Source of the DNA: Eudorina sp. 2006-703-Eu-15
Taxonomy: Eukaryota > Chlorophyta > Chlorophyceae > Chlamydomonadales > Volvocaceae
Assembly: GCA_003117195.1 (NCBI GenBank)
Contig: BDSI01000026.1
Location: 248,001-312,000 of the forward strand
Direction of reading: 5' to 3'
Length of the DNA stretch: 64,000 nt
This document shows, piece after piece, positions 50,290-62,202 of this stretch (its first letter is position 1; each line of letters begins with the position of its first letter). Made by a program: the position numbers and the translations under genes. The notes under the pieces were generated by a model, which saw only the letters and a list, made by a program, of their open reading frames with translations, did not search any database and was not told the DNA's origin.

Positions 50290-53200
50290 ATGACAGCACC
50301 GCCGCTTGTGGAAGTTGACGACTCGGTCGTTCTGGACCTCAAGAAGAAACTTACGGACCCCAACACGAGCCTTCCCGAAAAATATAGGGTTCTGTTCTCA
50401 TTGAGGAACGTCAAGGGGGCGGCCGCGCACGATGCCCTAGCACTAGGTGAGGCCTGAAAGTTTATGGTATAGTTGCAGAAGATAACTGAATTTGATGTGG
50501 ACTTGTCTTCAAAATACCGTACAGCGCTGAAGGATGAGAGCGCGCTGTTTCGTCATGATGTTGCATTCTGCCTGGGGCAACGTCAGGACGCGCGTGCAGT
50601 GGAAGTGCTTACCAACCTTCTTCACGACAAGAACGAGCATCCCATGTAAGTTTGCGCCTCAACGACGGAAGCCGTTCCCGCCCTGACACAACCACATCCG
50701 CCGCCGTCGGTCGGCGTGGCCCAGCGAGTACCTCACATGCGCCCAAGCGCCTGTCGAAACCCTCCTCCCACGATCCAGCTAATCCCATGTGTGTCCCAGC
50801 AATATGAATCAAAGCATACGCAAGAATTTGATTGGGTCGATGCCAACATAAATCGCACGACAGGGTACGGCACGAGGCTGGCGAGGCGCTAGGCGCCATC
50901 GGCACTCCAGAGTGCCTGGAACCGCTTCGGGACCATCTGGAGGACCCCGTGCTGGAGGTGCGTTGGGAACGGCCGTTTCGGGGGGCCGTGTGACGTGGCC
51001 GTCTTGGGGGATCCCAAAATGTGCCAATAAAGTACACACCACGATAGCCCAAGGCCACCAATGCCGGTGTGGGTGCTTTACAATCCAGTCCACCATCACC
51101 TGCTCTGTGCCGTGTATGGAGAAGGCCGCGGCGCCAGTGCTCGAAAACCCAAATCAGGCAATGTACCGGAACAATGAACATGAAGACCCCACGAGGCGAC
51201 GACCGCTGTGGTTTGGTGAACAAAACCGGCAGGACGCATTTGTCTCTCATACGCGAAAGGCCCCTGGCTTGTGACGTCATATCTAGCTGCTGTCGTACTG
51301 CCCCGGTTGCCTCATCGCACCTCCGCCCTAGCCGTACACACGTGCCAACACACCTCGCTCCCTCCCCGTGTCCTCCTCTGCCTTCCCCCCTCGGCACACC
51401 CCGCGGGGTATCCCACCCGTGCAGGTTGCTGAGACGTGCCAGCTGGCCCTGCAGCGAATCGAGTGGCTACGGGACAACCCGGGGGCCACCGACCAGGAGT
51501 CCCCCTATTACAGCGTGGACCCCACCCCCGCGCTGCCCAGCAGCACCCCCATCGAGGACCTGCGGGCGGCGATCCTGGATGAGGGCAAGCGCATGTTCGA
51601 TGTGAGGGAGTACCCCGGATCCTCGGGGGCGGGGTCGGTGGGCGCTGGAATAGGGGCGTCGAGGTGCAAGGGAGCCGTGGGTGGGGCAGTGGGACGGACG
51701 GAGGGAGCCGTGCGTGGCTGTGCGGTGTGTTGACAGGACAGTCTCCGGGTGGTGCGCCCCTGACTCGACTAGCTGCCCACACGTTGCATACCGCCAACCC
51801 CTCCCCTCTGTCCTATGCCATCTGCACCCGCTAGTGCCTCCTCACCACGTACCTCCTCTTCCTGCCACTCCTGTCACTGGCGGAAAACACGCGCACCCTC
51901 CTGGGACAACCTTGACACACCACCCACCTCACCCCCGGCCCCCCACGTGTGGCCTCAGCGCTACTCGGCGCTGTTTGCGCTGCGCAACAAGGGCGGCAAG
52001 GAGGCGGTGGCGGCGCTGGGGGCGGTGTTCGGCGCCCGCTCGGCGCTGCTTAAACACGAGGTGGCGTACGTGATGGGGCAGATGCAGGACCCCAAGGCAG
52101 TGGAGTTCCTCACCGGCGTGCTCAAGGTGAGCGGAGAGGGAAGGATGCAAGGATGACGGCGGAAGGCTTCCGTGTGTGCATGGACGATACCGCATGGGGA
52201 GGAAGCCGGGTGTTGTTCTTTGCTGCGGCACCAGCGACCCGTTCCGCCCCCCCCCCACCCGCGCTCCGATCTTTGTGGCCTGGAATCGAAAGGCCAGTTG
52301 CGGCCCGAGCGAGAGCCGTGCGAGTCGCCGCCGCCAGCCGCCAGCATCTGCCCCGTCTGCATCTGTCCTCGCGCACCTGCCCCCAGGCGCCCAATGCGCT
52401 GCGCGGTGCACGGCTGGCGCCTGGGCCCGCGGGGTGTCCTGGGGGCGGTGAAGGGCGGCCCATGCGCATGGAGCGATACAGCAGCGTGTCGCAGTCGTAA
52501 AAAATGAGACGTGGTTCCGCCACGTTGCCGTCCGTGCCCCACTCCCTTCGTGGTGGTCGTTCGTCCTCCTCTCCGAGGCGTCCTTTCATTCGTTGATGCG
52601 CCGCGGCACACACACCCACCCTCGCCCGCAACCGCAATCGTGGCTCCCGTGCTGTATCGTTCCTGGCATGTATCACCGCACCCGCCGCGGACGCACATCA
52701 CCCCGAGTCAAATGGGCGGGGCCGCCAGCGGAAATCGGACATGGTTCGGAGCTTCGGACCGCCGCCGCTCCCGCGTCACGACGCCTACCTAGCAAGGGTG
52801 CTGTGCACTGCGAGTCAGTCGCCCAATCCGGAAGCGCGCATCCACACGCCGCGTTACGGGGTCCGGCAGCTCACAGCTTACCCCCGCCCAGGCCCTCCGT
52901 CAGCCGGTCTCCAAACTCCGTTTCCGGCTCCGTGCTGCACTTGAAACAAACTGCTCTCGACCCAAACCCCTGCCCATCTCAATCCGCTCATGGGCGCAAC
53001 TATCGCACCGCGCGCGCTGACTGTCCGCAACCCCATGGGGGAAACCGTCCGCCGGGCCAAATGACCGGTCCGCCGGGGGCACCTCTCTACACATCCTCGC
53101 CTCGTCCATACCAGCGCCCTTCCTCCTCCTCCCTTCCATCCCCTCCACCCCACCCCCAAACCCCGCCACCTCTTCCCGTACCGCTCTTCCCCCGCAGTCA

Positions 53201-53590
53201 CCCTCCGCCCCTCTTTCCCTGCTATCCGCTTGCCACTGAACCCAGCACCTCTCCCATCCCTATCCTTCGCGCCGCCCCCTTCCCCTGACTAATCCTGGCC
53301 CCATCCTCCCCATAAACCCGAACCCAAACCAGGACGCCTCGGAGCACGCCATGGTGCGCCACGAAGCCGCTGAGGCCCTAGGCGCCATCGCCGACAGCGT
53401 CACCGTCAGCCTGCTGCGCGACTTCGCGCGGGACCCCGAGCCCATCGTGGCGCACAGCTGCGAGGTGGCGCTGGACGTGCTGGAGTTCGAGCAGAGCGGC
53501 CAGATGGAGTACGCGGACAAAGGGGCGGCGGATCAAGGGGAGGCCGCAGCCGCCCCGGCGCGGCGGCCCATCTGCCCATGCCGGGGCTGA
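50290..53590 (+). CDS. DOHH: Deoxyhypusine hydroxylase (6 exons, 324 aa)
   Basis: Di-iron HEAT-repeat enzyme that completes hypusine on eIF5A. Exons: 50290-50446, 50525-50645, 50864-50957, 51425-51601, 51959-52126, 53333-53590 (975 bases, phases 1, 2, 0, 0, 0). Two four-repeat halves are clear. The metal-binding His-Glu pairs fall at residues 63/64, 96/97, 216/217 and 249/250, with spacing 33, 120 and 33, close to human DOHH. The first pair reads His-Asp ([12 protein letters not shown]) rather than His-Glu; the others are [22 protein letters not shown] and [12 protein letters not shown] short acidic and Ala-rich tail ends PICPCRG. An in-frame ATG at 50203 would add 29 residues; 50290 gives the usual family length. 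A 13-bp hairpin lies about 40 bases after the stop. Confidence 0.95.
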
Positions 53591-54234
53591 GCTGCTCTCG
53601 GGCGAGGCGGAGGGCTGTGGACTCACGTCCTCACATCGGCACTCAGCCGATGTGAGGAGCGTGCGGCGGTGAGGCAGGTGGCAAGGTGAAATTCGTGGGG
53701 GTGACGGCGGTTGACCGTGAGGGGTGAGTAGGGTGGTGTGTAGGGAGACACGGCGGCAGGCCGCTGCAGTGATATGCCTGGCATGGTGGCGGCTTGCCCG
53801 GTTGGCAGTGACGCACCGGCGCAGTTGACTGGAACGCCGACGGGGTTCGTCCCGGGGGCGGAGGGGTCGGCGGCCTGAGGGGTCGGCGACCGGAGGGGCT
53901 GCAGCGCGCTGTTGATGGTGGTGGTGATGCCGACCAAGGGGACCTCCCGGCGAAGAGGTGGCGAACCGGGGCACTGAGGTGCTGACAGGCGTGACGACGG
54001 ACGAGATGGTGATTTATTTAACCATAGACTGCGTGCGCAACTCCTGGGGCCGTGAGCATGGAGCCAACAGCGGTGGCGGCGGGTTGGCGCGAGTGCGGAG
54101 GCTCGGGTGAGGTTACTCGGTGAGGGCATATGCCTCACGACAGTACACTGAGGCTGAGCCCAAACTCAGAGGTGGGCGCCTCCGATTTGGACGGGGGAGG
54201 GGCAGGAGGAGCAGGGGGCGGAGCTGCGGAGGCG
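53591..54234. other. 3' region between convergent DOHH and TMEM17-like genes
   Basis: No gene is visible. The segment should hold both 3' untranslated regions and contains the hairpin at 53628-53658. Confidence 0.5.
53628..53658. repeat. Perfect inverted repeat, 13-base stem and 5-base loop, in the DOHH 3' region
   Basis: TCCTCACATCGGC, then loop ACTCA, then the exact reverse complement. It begins 38 bases after the DOHH stop codon, so the mRNA could form a stable stem-loop. Confidence 0.85.
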
Positions 54235-55839
54235 TTACCGGCCTGCCGAGACCGCGGCCTGCGCCGCCAACAGCTGCCGCTTCCGCAGGTTGAAGGCGCG
54301 TTCCTGCAGGTAGTACTGGCGCTTCTGGACCTTGTACAGGGCGACGCACTGGGGGCAGGGGCGGGAGGCACACCCTTGGTGGCCCTTGCATCGCGACATG
54401 AGGTGGTGTGGTGATGCACTAATGGGTCCTAACGGGTGGTGGTGCAGGCTCTTGCCGCCACCCCCGACTCAAGCTCCGGACGCCTCCAGCCCACCCATGT
54501 GGACATGTCTCCAGCCGCGCTGCCCTTTGGGCCCCCAGTGGTGCCTGTTGAGCCCTCTCCAAGGCCCCGTTAGTTGGACCCCGGCGGTCTCTTCCTCACC
54601 GTGTAGAGCCCGGTGATGAGCTCCACCCACTGCAGCACCAGCATCACCACCTGCACCGCCCGCGTGGAGGCGTTGCGCCGCTTCGGGAAGGGGAGGGGGG
54701 GCACGGCGCGTGGGCGTGCCCGGGAGAGCAGGAGGGTAGGTGTTTACAGTAGGTTGTGAAATGGAAGAGATGGAAAACATGATGTAACCATTACAAGGTT
54801 CACCCTTAGGAAAATATGAATGGAAGATATGTTGCAGCAGAGGGCGCACGCGGGGAGCGCGACGGAGGTTAGGTGCCTGTCCGGCGCGAGGTGTTACTTG
54901 GTTGGATGCCAGCCAGCTGCGTCGGGCGGTAGAGCGCGCAGACGGAAGGGCCTTGTCCGCCTCACGGGACACGAGTCTGCGCCACCACCGAGCCTCCTTG
55001 GAGGTGACCCCGATGATGGCCAAACCATGTGACTACCGAGCCCTGCACTACCACAGATGTGAAGCCCCACAATGTGAAGCCCCACACGGCAACACGTTCT
55101 CTACTCTCCGACCCATCTGGTCCCGTTTCCCAGCTATGCTGAAACCCAGGCGGAGCGCTCACCGATGTACCGATGAGGAGGTACAGGATGGTGCCTTGCT
55201 CGGGCACGAAGCAAAGGATGGTGAACATGAGGAGCCAGGGCAGCTGTGGGGCCAGGCGGGATGGCCCCAGGGCCAGGAGTAGGCCACGGCCGAGCCAGCG
55301 TGCAGCAGCAGTGAGAAAAGGTGGCGATCGTTGGCAGGGGCCCAAGGAGGGGCCTTTCAGACAGTGGAGATGAGCCCGCAGAACTCACGTTTTCTTGCAA
55401 GTTGCCGTACCAGCCCGCAAACAAGCGGATGGGCTCAGCAATGAACCAGAAGATGAAGAAGATTGTCCGGACAATGTCATTGTCTTTAAATGTGAGGCCA
55501 GACCAGTACTGCGGGTGATCCAGCAGGTGAGGGCGAGCATTGGGTCAGGTCACACGGCGTACTCCCGGGCGGCTGGCTGCCTTCCGTCTCACGTTACGGA
55601 AAATGAAGACCATCCAGAACAGAAGCCACCCGATGTCAAAAAAGGTCCTGTAGTACAGGAGCTGCTGGAGGAACACATTGGATGCAATCCGGCGTTCTGC
55701 GAAAGTGCCAACAGTTGGGCGACCGTTTCGCGCGGGTTCACCGTGACGACTTCACGTGTAGTGTCTGATTTGACTGACCAGTAAGATTTCTCAACCGCAG
55801 GTCAAAGCCAGGACGCACTGGATGCAACGGCAACGTCAT
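54235..55839 (-). CDS. TMEM17/TMEM216-like four-helix membrane protein (6 exons, 186 aa)
   Basis: Family members belong to the tectonic-like complex at the ciliary transition zone. Exons on the minus strand: 55839-55779, 55696-55593, 55508-55389, 55243-55163, 54680-54600, 54348-54235 (561 bases, phases 1 then 0). Four hydrophobic segments are visible: IGWLLFWMVFIF, the stretch TIFFIFWFIAEPIRLF, LPWLLMFTILCFV and VVMLVLQWVELITGLY. The motif RLFAGWYGNLQEN corresponds to the RLYLGYxGNLQE signature of the family. A basic, Gln-rich C-terminal tail follows (LYKVQKRQYYLQERAF). The length is close to animal TMEM17 (about 200). Exon 1 is the least certain: it uses a GTCAGT donor. The exon 4 donor was chosen as GTGAGC to keep phase; GTACAT eight bases earlier is an alternative but breaks the frame. 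Confidence 0.77.
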
Positions 55840-56458
55840 GCTGTTGTTGACGTCGCGTGCGTAGCTGTCAAAAAATGGCACACAAGCGAAAGCTTCTTGT
55901 TTTACCTAACACAAGGCTTAAAGTAAAGCATGCGATAACGCTGCGACGCGGTGAGGTCTTTTTTGGGCTGGAACTTGGATTCAAGTAGTGCACACTATCA
56001 AGCGATTGCAGTAAGCACAGGTGCAAGTCAGACAAGCTCATAAATAATTATGTATCATAGTGACAGTGCAGGGCAGCGGACGCGGCGGCACGCGGCATCA
56101 CGGAACGAAGGTCAGTAACGAATAAAACTGTCAATGCTCAATTGGCTCATGAGCGCCCAATAGAACCGAAAGGTGAAACTGCATGACCTATGATGCTCAA
56201 AACTGCCAAACGATTACGTAGAACCACAATCGATACAATTCTGCTTGATATTAAGTTATCAACTGACTGCTAGGTAGGAGCACCTTGTCCATAAGACAGA
56301 CCGCCTTATTTGCACATATTTTTTTCTGAAATTTTTGATGTGACGAAATACAAGCGTAATGCTCTTATTGCAAAAGAGTTCGGGTCTGTCGACGTGAGTG
56401 ACGTCAGCCGTGCTTAGGAACGAGATACGGCTGACCAGGCTGGGCGCTAATCAAAGAC
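55840..56458. promoter_or_regulatory. Shared divergent upstream region, TMEM17-like / transporter
   Basis: About 600 AT-rich bases separate the two divergent genes. No certain core promoter motif is seen. Confidence 0.45.
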
Positions 56459-56817
56459 ATGGCTACCTGTGTATACGTAGGTTGCGATGGGCCCCTCGAC
56501 CCATCGCAACAACGGTGCTCCGCCGCCTGCCGCCGCATCGTGTCCCGTGCGGCTTCCGGGAAGGGCGCGACACACCCTCACCCGACGTGAGCAATACCTC
56601 TGCGGCAGCTTCGGCGCAACATGCTGAAAAGGCGCCCGAGGTACGCGGCTTCAGGACTTGATTATCCATACAGACGGAGCTTTGCCTGCCAGCACTCTGT
56701 GCGGTACACCGTTCTCCTCCCCCATCCGTTGGCAGCTTCCGGAGACTTCCAACCACCCCCCACTCCAACATGCATTCCCACGCGCCTCCCCTCCGCTTTC
56801 CGGTCTGTGCCTCGTAG

Positions 56818-59800
56818 CCTTTGGCGGCAGATGCCGCCGCCGCCGGCCCCCCCTCTGCATCCACCACAGCGGCACCTTCACCGCCCAGCGCCGCAGCTGC
56901 GGCGCCCGACCCCGTGCCGCAACCCCCCGGCTTCACCGTCCGCCGCCTGGCCGTCTTCAGCGGCCTCATCCTGGGTTACGCGGCCTACTACCTCACCCGC
57001 AACTCCCTGACGTACACAGCCCCCGTAATGGTGGCGGACCCCAGCCTGGGTTTCTCACTATCTCAAGTGGGCACCATGACGTCCATATTTCCCATTGCGT
57101 ACGGTAGGTTTGGTGTACGGATGGCAGTAGTCGTGGTACTGCGGCAGTACGGAGAGTCCTATTCAGGGCTTCGGGATCAACCTGCATGAGTGGTTGGGTG
57201 CTTCAGGACCAGCAGGGCTCGCACGGCACGTGGCGGGGCGTGCGGCGTGTGGTTCGTTGTCTTCCGAGGTTGCAACGGCGGCACCTGCAGCGGCCGGGCC
57301 GCTGGGGCAACTCAGGCCTCGGGGAATTGCATGTACATACGTGTATACCATGTTATATCATATATATTGCCATGTACTTATATAAGACGGTACCTTTGAT
57401 AAGCACCCCGCCTGCTCAGCCCAGGCGCGCCGGTTGAGGGGAGGCACATGCTGAGCCCTTGGCCCCCTCCACCAGACCATGAGCCAGGGACTTGACGCGA
57501 GCGACCCCGCGCCGTCCGCCCCATTTGTCCCCCCCTGCCGGGACCTTTCTAACTTCCATCCCACATTCCACATCAACCCACATCATACCCTAACATATCG
57601 TACGGCACCGTACGACACCCGCACCATACGGCTCACTGACTGCGGCAGGCCTCAGCAAGTTTGTCAGCGGCATCCTGGGTGACTGCCACAGTCCCAGCCT
57701 GCTGCTGGGTGGCGGCCTGATGCTGACGGCGGCGTGCAACCTGGCGCTTGGGGCGGGGCACGGACTGCCCTGGTTCGCGACCATGTGGGCGCTCAACGGA
57801 CTGATGCAGGTGGGGGGGCGCGAGGGGCATGCCGTGGGTCGGTGGGTCAGCGCGGTTGCGGAGGCAGGGCGAGTTGGTCGCACGAGGAGGCGGACCCCGC
57901 CGTGGTAGTCGGCGGATGGCGTGTTGTCCAGCCTACTCAATGTTGTTGCCCAGCCTACCCCGTGCTGCCAGTACAGCACAGTTGCTGCAAAGCCACTTGA
58001 TTCTGAAATCCCCTCCCTCCCTGCCTCCCTCCCTCCCTGCCTCCCTCCCTCTCACTGCTCTCCACCCGCCCAGGGCGTCGGGGCGCCCTCCTGTGCTCGC
58101 ATGCTGACCTCCTGGTTCGCCTCACGGGAGCGGGGCACCTACTGGGGCCTCTGGAACGTGGCGCACAACACGGGCGGCTTCCTGTCGCCATTGGTGGCGG
58201 CCACGGCGGCGCACGCGGCGGGTTGGCGCTGGGGCATGTGGGCCCCCGGGCTGGCGGGCATGGCGCTGGGGCTGTACGTTCTGCTCGTGTGCAGGTGGGC
58301 AGGGTGGAGGAGGGAGAGGAGGAGGAGGAGGTTGGGATGGGAAGGAAGGCGAGGGAGGGGAGGGTGGTGAGGGAGCGAGGGAACGGGAGTATGCTCCAGT
58401 GGCGCGTTAGGACCGCCCCCGGGCCTATGGTGTCTTTTCCGTGCCATGCCCCCGGGCCCGTAGTGTCTTTTTCTTGCCATGCGTAGTCGAGCTGAAATGA
58501 CTGACCCAGCGTCTCCGGATTCGGCTGAGATGGCATTCCTTCCCTGTACACTCCCCGCTCTAGAGACACTCCCCAGGCCGCGGGTTTCAATCCCGTGGAG
58601 CCCGCGCAGCCGGCACGGGCTGCAGCTGGACATGGCAGCAGCAGTAGCAGTAGCAGTAGCAGTAGCAGCAATGGCACCGCGAGCGGTTCGGGCGGCAAAG
58701 AGCAGCAGCAGCCGGGCGTGCTGCAGACTGCGATCGACAATGTGCTGTCGAATCCGTACATCTGGGCGCTGGCGCTGACGTACTTTTGTGTATACGTTGT
58801 ACGGCAGGTATGTACACACTGCGCGACAGGCTTTGAAAGAAATGGCATTGCGTGTTTGTTGTAGGCACCTTGGAAGCTTGCAGGGTGTGTAAAAGAGAAC
58901 TGAGCCGCGAGAAGTGAAGTCCAGCGCAATAGCCGATGTCGGCGACGGAAACAGAGGATACCCGAAACCCGCCCGAATTACCGAAAACCGTGACGGAAGT
59001 GACTGGTGAGGGCGGAGCCGCCGTTGACAGTTGACCGAGGCGGGCGCCAGAGGTCCAGTAGCAACCGCCAGCGGAAAGACTGACGTAATGTAGTCTAAAC
59101 AAACGACTAGTTGAACCTATTTAATCTATACTTATGCAACAAAGCAGGGGTTGGGTGCGTCCACAGCGCGTGCAATGCCGACAGCAAGCATCGTGCCCAG
59201 CACAACCGGTGCAAGAAATGAAAGCGACCGTACTGACCTGAAGGCAGGGACACGGGAAGCCAGGCGCTGGCGGGTTCGGCGAAGGTGACATGCGTAACGG
59301 ATGGCAAGGCAGGGACACACGTGCGCGCGACGGACGTAAAAGTAAGTTAGTAAAGGAAGGAAAGGAAATGGCAGGGATGACATGCGATCGGAGGGCGAGG
59401 TGTGTAGGCACCTTGGAAGCTGGCAGGGTGTGTGTGTGCGTGCGCGTGTTAATCGGGCAGGGCAGCGCAGGGTACACCACATGCAAGGGGTGTACCTGCG
59501 GGCATAGCTAAATGCCCGTTTGCCACACAACGGCCAGCCATAAAACATGATGAGTGCGTGTGCTATACATCTGACTAGAACATACCATGCGAAATGAACT
59601 TGATCACGTTAGTATATTTGAATACCCACATGTCAATCATGGAACTTTGATGACCCCACTTAATCATTTTTCAACCTACATCATCCGTTGATGCGCCTGT
59701 TAGTTATGGTATGGTACCTGCTGACATCCAGATTCGAACTGGAGACCTCCCGCTTACTAAACGGGTGCTCTATCCAACTGAGCTATGCCAGCTGATGACT

Positions 59801-62202
59801 CACAGGTATCTAGTCGGGGCCGCCATGTTGAGGCAGCCGCTCGAGCGAGTTGCTGATCGCGACATTCTTCGCGGGTCATCGCATGCGCTCCGCAGCCGCA
59901 GTACTATGTCCCTTGCCGTACGTCCGTACTACCTGTCCACAGGGGGTGACGTCATGGACGGTTTTCTACCTCATCAACGAGAAGGGGGTCCCGGACGCGG
60001 CGCAGGTGGGTTCGAGGGCGCCGCGCGTGCAGGTGGGGAATGGTGCGGGGATGCGGGGAGAAGGGCGGGGCGCGGTGCGATGTGTCTGGGGTTTGGGTGC
60101 CGGCAAGACTAGACTCAATACACAAATACATACACACGCGGGGTCGGGGTCGGGCGGGTTGTCTGCTGTACACACACGGCTGCAGAACAGACCGCAGGTT
60201 GAGCGGTAAGTATCTTGGGCCTAGGTGGTTCGGGCGGGCTTCTCGCTCTCAACACACTGCACGTTGCTACACAGCGCGCCATCACCTGACCGGTGGTGGC
60301 GCGGCTCCCTTGTTCTGTTGTTGTTTTGATGTTCGTCCATTTGCAGGTTACCCTGGTGAGTATATTTGGATAACTGGTTTGGGTCGGGCGGGTGTCTCTC
60401 TAGACACATTACGCCGCAATGCGCGGGACGCAAGGCATGGTACAACATTCCCGTACATGGTACGGCTTGATACGTGCGCCACTGCAACTCGCGACCAGTT
60501 GCGGTCGTGCGCTTGGGGCTCTTACCTTGTCGCACAACCCCCACAGCGGCCGCCCGCATTCGGGTCTGCCGTACAATGCCCCGTGTGGCCCCCCTGGACC
60601 TCAGGCAGCCATGCGAGTGTCGGGTCTTGAGCTGGGCGGCCTGGTGGGTGGTCTGGCGGCGGGGCGGCTGTCGGACCTGCTCATCCGCAGGGGTGCAGCG
60701 CCGGAGGGGGCGAGCGCGGAGGCCACCAGCAATGGCAACAACGGCCACGGCATGGCAGCGACCCAGGGAACGGGTAGCGTCGGGGCGCGCGTCAAGGTAC
60801 GTTCGCATGACATGTGTCCTTGGCTTTGGGGGTTAGGTTGAAAACTCGAAACCCCATGGCCTTGAGGGTAAACAGGAACTGGGGTCTGTTCCTGCTGTGT
60901 GCAGCTGACGTGGGCCCCATCCCCCATGCTGAGTGGGCATGTAAAGGGCGCCTTGCTTCCTTCGTCATAAATGTGTTTATAACAAGTTTATGCATACAAA
61001 CTTATTTATGACAAATACATAAATTCAATTATTTTTAGCAAATTTTTGAAAGTTTTGTTTGTACATTTGTACTTCCTGTACCCCTAAGGTTGCAGTCCCG
61101 GGCCTCCTCCCTTTCCATCGCATGTGCGTACCTCATCCCGCGCCCTGCCCCTGACGTGGATTCCGCGCCTTTGCGTCCAACCCATCCCCTCCCTGCCTCC
61201 TCCTCCCTGTCTCCTCCTCGCCCCTCCCCCATTCTCCTCCTCCTCCTCCTGCAGGTGGTCATGGCCTACACGGTGGCCCTGGCGGGGGCGCTCTCGGTAT
61301 TTCAGGCGCTGCCCGCCACCGTGCCCCCGGCCCTGCAGTGGCTGGCGGTGGCGGCCATTGGGTTCTGCATCTACGGACCGCAGGTGCGGCTGGCGGCTCG
61401 GGGCTGGGGTCGGGGTTGAATGGGGACCTCCAGCCAGTTTCCCGCCTTCCTACCGACTTTCGCCATTCCCATCGACCCTTATGGCGTTCGTTATGGCCGT
61501 ATCTTTAATCCTCATGTTTATGGCAAATCGCGCAGTGCGCACTCGTGCACATGCTCCCCCACTCAGTTCGCTTAGGCTTGGACATATCTCCCCTGTTTTA
61601 TCGTGCTGACGGACGGTGATCCTCCGCCCGATGCCGGCCCCCAGATGCTGATCGGGCTGTGCGGGGCCGAGCTGGTCAACCCCACCAGTGTGGGGGCCAG
61701 CCAGGGGGTGCTGGGCTGGGTGGCGTACCTGGGGGCGGCCAACGCAGGTGCGCGGGGGAAGGGGGAAGGGAAGAGGGGAGGACGGGACGAGGGAGAGGGT
61801 CATAGGGAACTGTTTGTACGAGTGCTGGTGTGTTCAGATAAGAGACCTGCCCGACCTGTATGTGTGCTGGTGTGTGTTTGCGTGTGGGTCTGGCCGTGTG
61901 GGCAGAATGCCTTCAGAAAGAAAAAATACTGCCGCCACAACCGCCACCACCCGCGTCCGCCGTCTGGGGCGACCTCCGCCCCTGCAGGTGTGCCTCTGTC
62001 CTGGATCATCACCCGCTTCGGCTGGCACGCCTACTTCGCCGCGTTGATCGCCGCCTGCGGGGTGGCGCTGGTGCTGCTGGCGCCCCTCGTGGGACTGCCT
62101 AGCTACACGCAGCGGCAGGCAGCAGGGGCGGCCGCGGCGGCGGGGGCAGCCGGGAGGGATGGGGACGGCGTCGTAGCGGCGCCCAAACCGGCGACGGCCT
62201 GA
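56818..62202 (+). CDS. MFS transporter of the organophosphate:phosphate antiporter family (glycerol-3-phosphate / SLC37 type)
   Basis: Twelve-helix carrier expected to exchange a sugar or glycerol phosphate for phosphate. Recognised exons: 56818-57103, 57649-57809, 58074-58294, 58564-58807, 59943-60005, 60605-60796, 61255-61383, 61645-61747, 61988-62202 (1614 bases, phases consistent). The first helix motif is GYAAYYLTRNSLTYTAPVM, carrying the substrate-binding Arg of GlpT-like proteins. Next come LSKFVSGILGDC, the long GVGAPSCARMLTSWFASRERGTYWG block, WNVAHNTGG and the central RDTPQAAGFNPVEPA typical of the family. The middle loop has a Ser run encoded by AGC/AGT repeats. No ATG is in frame at the start of the first recognised exon: a TAG lies at 56815. 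A small upstream exon is therefore needed, for example 56459-56476 (MATCVY, donor GTAGGT), which fits in phase and would give 543 residues. Confidence 0.86.
58861..58890 (+). repeat. Dispersed direct repeat, copy 1
   Basis: GTAGGCACCTTGGAAGCTTG and the following CAGGGTGTGT recur at 59404-59433 with one base changed. Both copies are in the intron between transporter exons 5 and 6. Confidence 0.8.
59404..59433 (+). repeat. Dispersed direct repeat, copy 2
   Basis: Second copy of the 30-base repeat, 543 bases after the first. Confidence 0.8.
59719..59792 (-). tRNA. trnT-AGU: tRNA-Thr (anticodon AGT)
   Basis: Complete cloverleaf of 74 bases including the discriminator A. The acceptor stem GCTGGCA pairs with TGTCAGC, with one G-T pair. 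The D stem is GCTC/GAGC. The anticodon stem CCCGT/GCGGG holds loop TTAGTAA with anticodon AGT. The T stem TCCAG/CTGGA holds loop TTCGAAT. It is intron-free, with no encoded CCA. Conserved GTTCGAATC and TAGCTCAGTTGG boxes serve as the internal RNA polymerase III promoter. It lies antisense inside an intron of the transporter gene. Confidence 0.96.

Noticed and set aside
55171..55243. Alternative donor GTACAT in the TMEM17-like gene
   Set aside because: It leaves the wrong phase for the next exon, whereas GTGAGC eight bases downstream keeps it.
58577..58807. Alternative acceptor for transporter exon 5 at 58577
   Set aside because: It would need a weaker GTGTGC donor and would lose the family motif. 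The acceptor at 58564 restores RDTPQAAGF in phase with the normal GTGGGC donor.
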